Assembly: GCA_024226515.1 (NCBI GenBank)
Contig: JAAELQ010000150.1
Span: 1-38,045 of the forward strand
Direction of reading: 5' to 3'
DNA length: 38,045 bases
DNA from: a bacterium
GTDB lineage: Bacteria; Acidobacteriota; Polarisedimenticolia; Polarisedimenticolales; Polarisedimenticolaceae
In this document: piece by piece, positions 24,833 to 32,189 of the stretch
Position numbering within the stretch: the first letter of the stretch is position 1
Layout: every line of letters begins with the position of its first letter
The notes under the pieces: model-generated
Seen by the model: the letters and a program-made list of their open reading frames with translations, nothing else
What the model was told of the DNA's origin: nothing
Databases searched by the model: none
Program-made: the position numbers and the translations under genes

Positions 24833-26188
24833 ATGCGGGGGTGGATCAGGGCGGTGCTTGCCGGAGGCGCGACCGTGGGTCTCGCGTTCGGACTGTTCGT
24901 GCTGCTCAACGCCGGCCGTCCGTTCGGTGGCCCGGCTGCACCGCCGTTGCCGCCCGACCGCGGGCTGCCGGCCGAACTCCCCGCGACGGCACCACGCGAG
25001 CCCGGCGGCAACGGAGTCGTGCTGTTGGTGTTCGACGGCTTCGCGCCGTCGATGGTCGAGGCCAACGACACGCCGTCGCTCGATCGCATCCGCCGCGAGG
25101 GTGCGTGGTCGCACCACATGGTGCCGGCGTTTCCGACGGTCTCTCTGGTCAACGGCTTCACGATCGGCACCGGCTGCCGGCCCGCGCGCCACGGCATCCT
25201 CTCCAATCGCTTCCTCGACGGCGAGGGGCGCCTGTTCAGCCACGGCCGCGACGCGGACTGGCTGCTCGGCTGTCAACTGTTGCACGAGGTCGCGACGGCG
25301 CAGGGCGTGTGCACCGCGACGCGCGGCTGGTACGGCGCCTACTCGAAGACGCACGGCCGCCTGTCGACCACGGCGGACCCGGACTCGATCTGGCGCGATT
25401 ATCCCGTCGACCCTGAGCGCGTTGCGGGCGTGATCGAGGCCCTCGACCTACCGCCCGAGGAGCGGCCCGAGCTGATCCTGTCCTTCTTTCTCGGCACGGA
25501 CGACCTGGCGCACTTCCACGGGATGGACTCACCGGAGGCGCGTGCGGCCGTCGACGGCGTGGATGCCGCGATCGGCGCCGTGATGCAGGCCATCGAGCGC
25601 AACGGCCTGCGCGAGCGCTACGCGTTGCTGGTGACGACGGACCACGGGATGCGCGCGGTGACGCACCTGGTCAACGCCGAGAGGATCCTGCGCAAGCGCG
25701 ACGTCGAGGCCGACGTGGTCGCCTCCGGGACGACGGCGTTCGTCTATCTCGACGATCCGTCCACGCTCGACGTGGACGCGCGGAAGCTGAGCGGACACGA
25801 GGCGTTCGACGTGATCCGCGCCGACGCCCCGCCGTCCTGGTGCCGTCTGGGGACGAGTCGGCGGGCGCCCGACATCGTGCTCTCCGCGCGCCCGCCGTAC
25901 TTCATCGAGGACCGCGGCCGCTTCCCGTGGTACGCGCGCTGGCTGACCGTCCTCGGCCCGGAGACGATCGCGGTCGGCGAAAGGTTGCGCGCGACGCACG
26001 GCTACGCGCCCGACACGCCGGGGATGCACGGCGTGTTCTACGCCTGGGGCGCGGGGGTCGCGCAGGGGCGGGAGATCGACCGCATCGACGCGGTCGACGT
26101 CCATCCCACGGCGGCTCGCCTGCTCGGCATCCGTCCCGGGACGCCGCTCGACGGCCGTGCACGAGACGAGGTATTCGCCGCGCGCTGA
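24833..26188 (+). CDS. Type I phosphodiesterase/nucleotide pyrophosphatase-family enzyme
   Basis: A 451-residue protein with an N-terminal membrane anchor or signal (about 7-27). Alkaline-phosphatase superfamily residues: D68 (LLVFDGF), T102 in PAFPTVSLVNGFTIGTG as nucleophile, the GTDDLAHFHG stretch (metal ligands D and H), TTDHGMRAV (D and H), and GMHGVFYAWG (H). This matches ENPP-like phosphodiesterases (FPTKTFPNH-type motif). It probably hydrolyses nucleotide or phosphodiester substrates outside the cytoplasm. It starts seven bases after the S1/P1 nuclease stop, with no separate strong ribosome binding site, so it is translationally linked. The exact substrate is unknown. Confidence 0.9.
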   Translation: MRGWIRAVLAGGATVGLAFGLFVLLNAGRPFGGPAAPPLPPDRGLPAELPATAPREPGGNGVVLLVFDGFAPSMVEANDTPSLDRIRREGAWSHHMVPAFPTVSLVNGFTIGTGCRPARHGILSNRFLDGEGRLFSHGRDADWLLGCQLLHEVATAQGVCTATRGWYGAYSKTHGRLSTTADPDSIWRDYPVDPERVAGVIEALDLPPEERPELILSFFLGTDDLAHFHGMDSPEARAAVDGVDAAIGAVMQAIERNGLRERYALLVTTDHGMRAVTHLVNAERILRKRDVEADVVASGTTAFVYLDDPSTLDVDARKLSGHEAFDVIRADAPPSWCRLGTSRRAPDIVLSARPPYFIEDRGRFPWYARWLTVLGPETIAVGERLRATHGYAPDTPGMHGVFYAWGAGVAQGREIDRIDAVDVHPTAARLLGIRPGTPLDGRARDEVFAAR

Positions 26189-26214
26189 CCGTCGAAACGC
26201 CGCGCGGCTGTGTG

Positions 26215-26220
26215 TATAGT
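26215..26220 (+). promoter_or_regulatory. Possible -10 element for the parvulin gene
   Basis: TATAGT, 62 bases upstream of the ATG at 26282, in a 93-bp gap. No convincing -35. Confidence 0.3.
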
Positions 26221-26281
26221 GACGCGATCACGCTGAACCGCTCGGAGCGGCCCCACGTCGCGGTCCGAGAACGAGGTCGAA

Positions 26282-26560
26282 ATGCAAGCCCGTGCCCGAC
26301 ACATTCTGGTGACCACTTCCGAGGAGTGCGAGGATCTCAAGCAGAAGATCGTCGGCGGCGCCGATTTCGCCGATATGGCCAAGCAGCATTCGCAGTGCCC
26401 GTCCGGAGGCTCCGGCGGCGACCTGGGCTCGTTCAGCCCCGGGCAGATGGTTCGCGAGTTCGACGAGATCGTCTTCAAAGAGGCAGTGGGCGAGGTTCAC
26501 GGTCCGGTGAAGACGCAGTTCGGATTCCATCTGGTCGAGATTCTCCAGCGGACCGACTGA
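26282..26560 (+). CDS. ppiC: Parvulin-type peptidyl-prolyl isomerase (PpiC)
   Basis: A 92-residue single-domain parvulin, the same size as E. coli PpiC. Motifs: ARHILVTTSEECEDLKQKI, GADFADMAKQHSQCPSG, GGDLGSFSPGQMVREFDE, GPVKTQFGFHLVEIL. It has no signal peptide, so it is cytoplasmic and probably accelerates proline isomerisation in folding proteins. It is preceded by CGAGGTCGAA. Its 3' end touches the end of the cysteine synthase remnant on the opposite strand. Confidence 0.93.
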   Translation: MQARARHILVTTSEECEDLKQKIVGGADFADMAKQHSQCPSGGSGGDLGSFSPGQMVREFDEIVFKEAVGEVHGPVKTQFGFHLVEILQRTD

Positions 26561-26786
26561 ACACTCCCGTCGAGACGTAGCGCTCTCCGGTGTCGTTCAG
26601 CACCGTGACGACGCGCCGCTGCGGCCCCGCGCGGGCGAGCCCGAACGTCCTTGATCGACCGCCCGGGTTCATCGAATCGAGTCTTGCGAGCACGCGTGCG
26701 CCGCGCGGAAGCGCGCCGAGAGAGTTCAGGTCGACCAGGGGAGTTCGACCGATGTGCTTCAGTAAGCCGTCCTGGGGGAAGTCCAT
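26561..26786 (-). pseudogene. Cysteine synthase remnant (frameshifted and internally deleted)
   Basis: On the minus strand the ATG at 26786 opens DGLLKHIGRTPLVDLNSLGA, then VLARLDSMNPGG, which is the N-terminus of a cysteine synthase ('IGNTPLV.L...AK.E..NPGGS.KDR'). The next bases would read SIKD (carrying the PLP lysine) in a different frame, so one base has been lost. Almost at once the text becomes RRVVTVLNDTGERYVST, the C-terminal end of the same family ('...vv.vl.D.GeRYlST'). More than 200 residues between are missing. No natural stop follows, and the remnant runs into the 3' end of ppiC. It cannot be an active enzyme. Confidence 0.8.
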
Positions 26787-26868
26787 CACGGTCCTGGTCC
26801 CTCGGCGAGCGACCGGCGCGGCGCACGACTGCTCGTAATTCACATATCCGCTTTGCCTTTCGGGGATT

Positions 26869-26990
26869 CGCCCGGCTCGCCTGAAACGAAAAGAGCCGGG
26901 CGGATCGCCCGGCTCAGGTGGAATTCGGTTCGTCGAAAAAGTCTAGGAGATCGACACCGCACCGCGCGCCGGGCAGACCCTCGTCGCCCA
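26869..26990 (-). promoter_or_regulatory. Candidate cysteine-responsive attenuator
   Basis: In minus-strand order: segment 1, (T)GGGC (26989-26986), just after the cysteine codons of the leader; segment 2, TGCCCGGC (26975-26968); segment 3, GAGCCGGGCG (26915-26906); segment 4, CGCCCGGCTC (26902-26893). 1:2 can pair, 2:3 can pair (8 bp with one G-U) and 3:4 is the terminator. A ribosome stalled on cysteine codons would cover 1, freeing 2 to pair with 3. An exact copy of segment 3 lies beyond the T-run (26878-26869). The mechanism is inferred. Confidence 0.6.
26889..26915 (-). terminator. Rho-independent terminator (attenuator hairpin)
   Basis: GAGCCGGGCG-atc-CGCCCGGCTC, a perfect 10-bp stem with 3-base loop, followed on minus by TTTTCGTTT. 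It sits between the cysteine-rich leader ORF and the cysteine synthase remnant. Confidence 0.85.
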
Positions 26991-27026
26991 ACAACAACAG
27001 ATGCAAACTGCGGCCTCGATTCTCAT
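26943..27026 (-). CDS. Cysteine-rich leader peptide (27 aa)
   Basis: ATG at 27026-27024, stop TAG at 26945-26943. The peptide is MRIEAAVC-ICCCW-ATRVCP-ARGAVSIS, with cysteine codons at 8, 10, 11, 12 and 18 (five of 27). It ends 27 bases before an intrinsic terminator and is upstream of a cysteine synthase remnant on the same strand, the normal architecture of a cysteine leader peptide. Cys-rich leader ORFs controlling sulfur genes are known from mycobacteria; this one is by analogy. No good ribosome binding site is visible. The nearest upstream feature is the REP-like palindrome at 27061-27116, so its own promoter is unclear. Confidence 0.72.
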   Translation of the reverse strand: MRIEAAVCICCCWATRVCPARGAVSIS

Positions 27027-27060
27027 CACACTCTCATGTACGACGAAAACGAAGAATTGC

Positions 27061-27116
27061 AAAGGGGTCAGACTGTGCATCGTGCATTCTGTGACAATGC
27101 ACAGTCTGACCCCTTT
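27061..27116. repeat. REP-like palindrome, copy 1
   Basis: AAAGGGGTCAGACTGTGCAT (27061-27080) and its exact reverse complement (27097-27116) flank a 16-base loop. It begins five bases after the minus-strand stop of the vWA gene. The core GGGGTCAGACTGTGCAT is shared with the palindrome at 34900-34982. No transposase is beside it. It resembles REP-type elements mobilised by REP-associated tyrosine transposases. Confidence 0.8.
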
Positions 27117-27121
27117 TACAC

Positions 27122-28735
27122 TTACGGTGCCACGCTCGGCGGCAGCGCGACGTTGTAGCGTTCTTCTCCGTCGGAGGTGGTCATGCGCACGCCCATCGAA
27201 TCGGGTAGCTCGCCGCGCACCCAGGCGAGGACGCGGACGGGTCGTCCGGAATACAGATCCGGCAAGTGGGTCGGGGAGATCTCCTCGACCTGTGCCGAAC
27301 CCCAGTCAAACGTCACGTCCCAGCCGAGGGGGTTGGAGACGCTGGCGAACAGTTCCGCCACGGCGCTCTCCAGCTCGCTCGCGCTTCCGGCGAACGCTGC
27401 GGCGCCGCGGCCGCGCTCGGCAAGTCGAAGCAGGGTTTCTTGCCGCAACTGCGGTCCGGTTCCGACCGTGAACAGGCGCGCATCCCCCAGCTTCTCGTCC
27501 AGCAGCTTCAGCGCCTCTTTCTCGTCTTGCAGGATGCCGTCCGTGACGACGATGACGATGCGGTGCCGGTCGGGATCTTCCTGCATCTCGATCGCGGACT
27601 CGAGCGCGGGAAGCAGGTGGGTCCCACCGTCGGCACGCAACGACTCGAGCCAGCGCGACGTCTCGTCGACGCCGAACACGGTCGGGTCGACGGGCAGCGG
27701 CGCCATCCACGAGAAGCGGCTGTCGAAGTCGACGATGTTGAAGCGGTCGACCGGACGCAGCTGCTCGACGCAGGAGAGCACCGCGCGACGCGCCTGCACC
27801 AGCTTCTCCTGGCGCGACATGGAGCCGGAAGAGTCGATCACGAACAGCACCTGCTTGGCGCGCACGCTCGTGTCCTCGAAATTCTTCGGGGGATTCAGCA
27901 CGGTCTCGACCGGACGCAGCCCGTTCTTCGCGGCGCCGACGCGGCTGATCACGTTGGCGCGGTCGTTCGAGCTCAGCGCGAAGTCGATGACGAACGGCCG
28001 GTTGCCCTGGATGTAGCTCTCGACGGGCTCGATGATCGTGCGGTCGCCCTCGAAGTCGGACAGGAGCCCGTGCGATTCGCTGCGGACCCCGAACAGCGGC
28101 GACGGATGATGCACGGTGACCATGACCTTGACCGGAATCGGTTGCTCGCGCGTGGCGGTCTCCTCCAGCGCCGGAAGCTCCAGTCGCATGGTGTGCCCGT
28201 CGACGCCGAGCTGCATGCGGAACGACGTGTGCAGGTCGAGCCGGCCACCGGCGACGAGCTCGAACGGCTCGGTCGCGAAGAGCGACGGCTTCGGCTTCGC
28301 GTCGGCCTTCTTCACGGCGCGCACCGAGCGCCCGTTGCGCGTGTGAGCCTTCGGGGGAGCGGGGGTGTGGACCTCCACGGTCTTCGTTTCCACGGTGACG
28401 AGCGCACCGTCCGCCTCGACGTCGAGCCGTGTCCACTCGAGCCCCGGCGGCAGTCTCGCCGCGAACAGCGCCTCGAGATCGACGCCGGACTCGTTGAAGT
28501 ACTCCTGGCTCAGCCGACCGACGGCGGAGCCGCCGTAGACGTGCACGTCGTAGGTCGCGGTGGCGACCCGCGGTAGGGCGGTCGGAGTCTCCTCGCCCGG
28601 AGCCGCCTCGGTCTTCAAGTCGGATCGGATCGCCTGCGGTCCGTCCTTGCGGGCCGGAGCGGCGACGCTCGGCGACAGGCCGGCGCAGAGCAGCGAGATC
28701 AGAGCAACCCACGCGAAAGAGCGAATGCGATTCAT
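27122..28735 (-). CDS. vWA-domain secreted protein (VIT/vWA type), possibly 3'-truncated
   Basis: A 537-residue exported protein; GGGAGGT precedes the ATG at 28735. Signal peptide 1-26. Residues ~60-270 form a beta-rich domain as in VIT-vWA proteins (EYFNESGVDLEALFAARLPP, MRLELPALEE). Residues 295-470 are a vWA fold with MIDAS residues D301-x-S303-x-S305 (DSSGSMS), DGGTHLLPA and VVTDG. It ends ...NVALPPSVAP, where related proteins continue with further C-terminal sequence. A REP-like palindrome starts five bases after the stop, so the gene may have been shortened by that insertion. Function unknown; such proteins sit on or outside the membrane and bind ligands. Confidence 0.82.
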   Translation of the reverse strand: MNRIRSFAWVALISLLCAGLSPSVAAPARKDGPQAIRSDLKTEAAPGEETPTALPRVATATYDVHVYGGSAVGRLSQEYFNESGVDLEALFAARLPPGLEWTRLDVEADGALVTVETKTVEVHTPAPPKAHTRNGRSVRAVKKADAKPKPSLFATEPFELVAGGRLDLHTSFRMQLGVDGHTMRLELPALEETATREQPIPVKVMVTVHHPSPLFGVRSESHGLLSDFEGDRTIIEPVESYIQGNRPFVIDFALSSNDRANVISRVGAAKNGLRPVETVLNPPKNFEDTSVRAKQVLFVIDSSGSMSRQEKLVQARRAVLSCVEQLRPVDRFNIVDFDSRFSWMAPLPVDPTVFGVDETSRWLESLRADGGTHLLPALESAIEMQEDPDRHRIVIVVTDGILQDEKEALKLLDEKLGDARLFTVGTGPQLRQETLLRLAERGRGAAAFAGSASELESAVAELFASVSNPLGWDVTFDWGSAQVEEISPTHLPDLYSGRPVRVLAWVRGELPDSMGVRMTTSDGEERYNVALPPSVAP

Positions 28736-28863
28736 GGAGCGACCTCCCATTCCAGTATGCCCTGTCCTTGGTTCTACCGCGAAGACGCTCCGCTGCACGC
28801 AAAAGTTGCGGCGAAGTTGTCGCGGAGATGTAAAGGCGTCCTGTCAAGGAGGCCCGGCGCAGG

Positions 28864-29535
28864 CTACTTGGTGCTCACCGGGAGGGCCGGACCGCGCAGC
28901 ACGAACGCTTCGGGGCCGGCGAGAAAGCGGACGTACAGGATCTCTTCTTGAACCTGCGGCGGGTCTTCCTGGACGCGCAGGATGGAGAAGAAGTGACCGC
29001 CGAGAGTGATCGCCTCGGCGAACTTGGCGGCGGTCGCGTCCTGCCTCGGCTGGTCGTTGAAGATGGCCGGCAGCTTGAACACGTCGATCCAGGGGCGCGG
29101 GTCGTCGGCCTTGAGCGGGATCATGACGGTCTCGCTGAGGATCTTGCTCCAGGTGGCGGTCAACGGCTGATCGCCCATCTCCTCGAGCATGTGCTTGACC
29201 GCCTGCATGCCGTCGTAGTCCTTGACCCACTCCTCGCCGCTCTTCCACTCGAAGGCGATCTCGGACTTGGAGTAGCCCGGCTTCTTCCACATCACGTAGT
29301 CGGCCGCGGAGAGCTCCTTCAGCTGCTTCTTGGACAACGTGTACTGCTTGCTGTCGGCGTCGAACGCCTGGGCCAGAGCGTCCTGTCCCTCCCCGAAGAT
29401 GTTGTTCTTGACCTCGTGGATCGTCTCCACGCTGACGTTTTCTGGAGAAATCGCGTAAGGCGCGGCGCCGGTGCTCAAGACGGCAAACGCCGCTACCACG
29501 CACAGCGCGACCACATTTAGGCGGGTACCGGGCAT
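28864..29535 (-). CDS. Exported protein of unknown function
   Basis: A 223-residue protein with AAGGAG before the ATG at 29535. A signal peptide covers about 1-26 (VVALCVVAAFAVLSTGAAPY). The rest is soluble and charged, with lysines and glutamates, and includes AADYVMWKKPGYSKSEIAFE, GMQAVKHMLEEMGD, LGGHFFSILRVQEDP. No family recognised. It has no repeat, cysteine or membrane helix. It lies 78 bp downstream of the NnrS gene on the same strand and may be its operon partner. Confidence 0.7.
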   Translation of the reverse strand: MPGTRLNVVALCVVAAFAVLSTGAAPYAISPENVSVETIHEVKNNIFGEGQDALAQAFDADSKQYTLSKKQLKELSAADYVMWKKPGYSKSEIAFEWKSGEEWVKDYDGMQAVKHMLEEMGDQPLTATWSKILSETVMIPLKADDPRPWIDVFKLPAIFNDQPRQDATAAKFAEAITLGGHFFSILRVQEDPPQVQEEILYVRFLAGPEAFVLRGPALPVSTK

Positions 29536-29613
29536 GTTCACTCCTTCGATCTTGTCCGTGACTGATAATCCTTGCACACTTGACCGGCGTTGGCAGCCCG
29601 CGCCCGCTCTCTA

Positions 29614-30813
29614 TTAGGCGGCTTTCTCCCCGAGGCGGGGCAGGACCAGCAGGGCCCAGAAGACGGAGCCGACCAGGAAAGCCGCCGCGGACAGCCCGAT
29701 CCACAGGAAGAAACGCTGCTGGTCGAAGTCGACGAGGGCCCGCATCGAGGCCGCGGCGAGCATCAGAAAGCCGAACACCGGCACCTGCCAGGGCCGTCCG
29801 GAGACCAGGCTCCGATGCCCCCCGTGGGCCAGGCTGACGTGGAGCCCCACCGAGAAGGCCATCAGGGCGAATCCCCCGATGAAGACCACGTGCAGCCCCG
29901 CCTTCTTCTGCGCGGGCGCGATCGCCGCGAGCAGGTAGCCCAGGGGCAGCATCCATACGGACAGCCAGACCAGCCAGCGGTGCCATCCCGCGAGGTTGGG
30001 CAGCCGGAAGGCCCGGGTCGAGCCGACCGCCAGCGCGATCAGCACCGCCGCCCGGACGCCGTAACCCCAGCGCAGCGAGACCCATACCTCGATCCAGAAG
30101 CTGAGGACCAGGATCGCCGCCGCTCCCAGATGAGCCGCCCTGGCCAGCCGGTCGTGCGCGCCCCGGCCGTTGTCGGGCGGGGAGTCGCCGCGCGTCAGCA
30201 ACGGGACCACCATCCCGCCCACGCCGGCGATCAGACCGAGGAACATCCCCTGCAGCACGAAGCGCTGCCCCAGATCGTGCAGCCACAGGTACTGCTCGCC
30301 CAGTGCGATGCCCGAGGTCATCAACGAACCGACCCCCCCGAAGCCCAGTCCGATCGGGATCCAGACGAAGCTGTTCGGGGGGCGCCGTCCCCCGGCCCCG
30401 GCCCGGATCCGGCGGATGACGAACGACAGCATCAGCACGAACAGGCCGAGCCAGAAGACCTGCGACAGGGGCCAGCGCTCGAACCACGCGGCGATCGTGG
30501 TGCCCACCGGGAGGCCGGCGCCGAGCAGCATCTCGATCGCGGCCGGCGGAGTCGTCTGCGTGCGGCGCGGGATCGCGGTGAACAGGAATCCGATCGCGAA
30601 GCAGGTCATGAAGCCCTGGATCTGGGCCATGGCGTGGAACACCGGGCGGTAGTTCTCCAGTAGCCCCGCCGCGTGGAGTAGCCAGTGCAACACTCCGCCC
30701 CACGCCAGGAGCAGACCCAGCGGGAAGAACACCCGGTAGGGCTCGCGGCGCCACGCCGGAGCCGCCTCGAGGGCGGCACCGATCGGCGGTGGTAGGTGTT
30801 CGACCGGTCGCAT
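29614..30813 (-). CDS. NnrS-family membrane protein
   Basis: A 399-residue polytopic protein with about 12 hydrophobic helices. It matches NnrS: EPYRVFFPLGLLLAWGGVLHW near the start, FHAMAQIQGFMTCFAIGFLFTAIPR, FVLQGMFLGLIAGVGGMVVPLLTRG, and a late GGFALMAFSVGLHVSLAHGGH. NnrS proteins are integral-membrane haem/copper proteins linked to nitric oxide stress and denitrification; many bacteria keep them without denitrification genes, and none are seen here. A TATACT -10-like site lies about 15-20 bases before the ATG, which has no strong ribosome binding site, so the transcript may be near-leaderless. Confidence 0.87.
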   Translation of the reverse strand: MRPVEHLPPPIGAALEAAPAWRREPYRVFFPLGLLLAWGGVLHWLLHAAGLLENYRPVFHAMAQIQGFMTCFAIGFLFTAIPRRTQTTPPAAIEMLLGAGLPVGTTIAAWFERWPLSQVFWLGLFVLMLSFVIRRIRAGAGGRRPPNSFVWIPIGLGFGGVGSLMTSGIALGEQYLWLHDLGQRFVLQGMFLGLIAGVGGMVVPLLTRGDSPPDNGRGAHDRLARAAHLGAAAILVLSFWIEVWVSLRWGYGVRAAVLIALAVGSTRAFRLPNLAGWHRWLVWLSVWMLPLGYLLAAIAPAQKKAGLHVVFIGGFALMAFSVGLHVSLAHGGHRSLVSGRPWQVPVFGFLMLAAASMRALVDFDQQRFFLWIGLSAAAFLVGSVFWALLVLPRLGEKAA

Positions 30814-30979
30814 TCGCGCGCTCGAGTATAGCGGTTTCCGGGGAAATTCTGCCCCGTTCGGCTTTTTTCAGGAGGGGGCTAAAGTCCGCCCGCCGGCTGC
30901 CGATACGCCCTCACGGAAAGGTGACTCCGGGTTCGGTCCCGGGGGCCGTTCGATTCAGGGAGACGACGCCATATTCAAC

Positions 30980-31687
30980 GTGCCATGGAAACGCCGCCGG
31001 CTGCTGATCTCCGACTTCCAGTACCGACTGCTGGCCGGTGCCTTCACCTACCAGGTCCTGGTGGTTCTGGTCTTCCTGGGATCGATCTACGCGCCCTTCG
31101 TCATGGCCGTCTTCGACGACACCGTGGCCGGGCAAGCCGGCGAGGATGCCGCGCGCCAGCTGTTGAGTCTGCACAGCAAGATCTGGATGGTCGTGCCCGT
31201 CGTACTCGCCGGATGCGCCCTGCACTCCTCGCTCATCTCGCATCGCGTCGCCGGACCGCTCTACCGCTTCCGCATCATCTTCCGCGCGATCAGCCGTGGC
31301 GACCTGACCAAGCGGGTGAAGATCCGCGACTCCGACTACCTCACCGAGGAGGCCGACGAGTTCAACGGCATGATCCTCGGACTCAGTGAGCGCTTCCGCG
31401 ACATCCACCGCGCTCACGCGACGGTCAGCCGGTCGTTGCCCGAGATCTCCCGCGAGCTGCGCACGATCGAGAACCCCGAGGTCGCGGTCTTGCTCGGCAA
31501 GCTCGAGAGCCAGATCGAGCACCTCGGCACGTGCGTCCGTCGCCTCAAGGTCGACGAGCCGACGGCCGCCGACGAGGCCGAGGTCGCGGCGGTCGACACG
31601 ACCCGGTCCGAGCTCTCCGTTCCCGTCGCGCACGACGTGCCGTTCGATCGCCAGGAAGCCGACGGCGTTGACCCGAGGAGACCGTGA
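30980..31687 (+). CDS. HAMP-domain membrane protein without output domain
   Basis: A 235-residue protein. Basic start (WKRRRLL), transmembrane helices at ~19-45 and ~68-88 with only ~20 residues between, then a HAMP domain at ~88-141 (SHRVAGPLYRFRIIFRAISR, DEFNGMILGLSERF). The rest is an acidic coiled helix and tail; no kinase, methyl-accepting or cyclase domain. The GTG at 30980 is 17 bases after AGGGAGA, which is too far; ATA (30971) or another rare codon would suit the spacing, so the start is uncertain. The stop TGA overlaps the next ATG by one base, coupling it to a pseudopilin. Confidence 0.8.
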   Translation: MPWKRRRLLISDFQYRLLAGAFTYQVLVVLVFLGSIYAPFVMAVFDDTVAGQAGEDAARQLLSLHSKIWMVVPVVLAGCALHSSLISHRVAGPLYRFRIIFRAISRGDLTKRVKIRDSDYLTEEADEFNGMILGLSERFRDIHRAHATVSRSLPEISRELRTIENPEVAVLLGKLESQIEHLGTCVRRLKVDEPTAADEAEVAAVDTTRSELSVPVAHDVPFDRQEADGVDPRRP

Positions 31688-32187
31688 TGAAGAACTCCGC
31701 AGGATTCACCCTCATCGAGGTGATGCTCGTCGTGCTGATCATATCGCTGGTGTCGGCGCTGGTGATCCCGCTGTTTCAGGACGCCATGCTCAAGAGTCAC
31801 CGCTCGGCGATGGTCGCCGACGCGCGCGAGCTGTACAGCGCGTTCCTGCGTTACCGCGTCGACAACGACCTGTTCCCGGCCACGTCGTCGCCGCCGGAGC
31901 GAGCGCTGAACCTCGTGTCGCTGTTCCCGCTCTCGACCGAAGGGTATTTCCGCAGCCCGGACGGCCTCGTGCGCAAGCTGGACGGTGGACAGATCACGGC
32001 CTATGACTCGCCGAACATCGGTGGGGACGACACGCAGTTCTGGGCCGTGTTGACGATGGAGTTCGATCCCAGCTACGTGCTGCTGGTGGCACACACCAAC
32101 GACTATCCCGACGACCAGGGTCCCTGGTACGACGGCCTGTATCGCATCGACGGGAGCTCGATCATCCCGATCGCGGAGGACGATTGA
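31687..32187 (+). CDS. Prepilin-type pseudopilin (GspG/PilE-like)
   Basis: A 166-residue prepilin with the classic motif MKNSAG^FTLIEVMLVVLIISLVSALVIP (Gly before the cut, Glu at +5). The mature part has an unusual continuation, MLKSHRSAMVADARELYSAF, then FPATSSPP, and a short beta-rich tail. GGAG lies just before the ATG. It is sandwiched between a HAMP protein and a single-span membrane protein, all overlapping or within 3 bp, so it is outside the minor-pilin operon at 14738 and may form its own pseudopilus or signalling unit. Confidence 0.88.
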   Translation: MKNSAGFTLIEVMLVVLIISLVSALVIPLFQDAMLKSHRSAMVADARELYSAFLRYRVDNDLFPATSSPPERALNLVSLFPLSTEGYFRSPDGLVRKLDGGQITAYDSPNIGGDDTQFWAVLTMEFDPSYVLLVAHTNDYPDDQGPWYDGLYRIDGSSIIPIAEDD

Positions 32188-32189
32188 CC

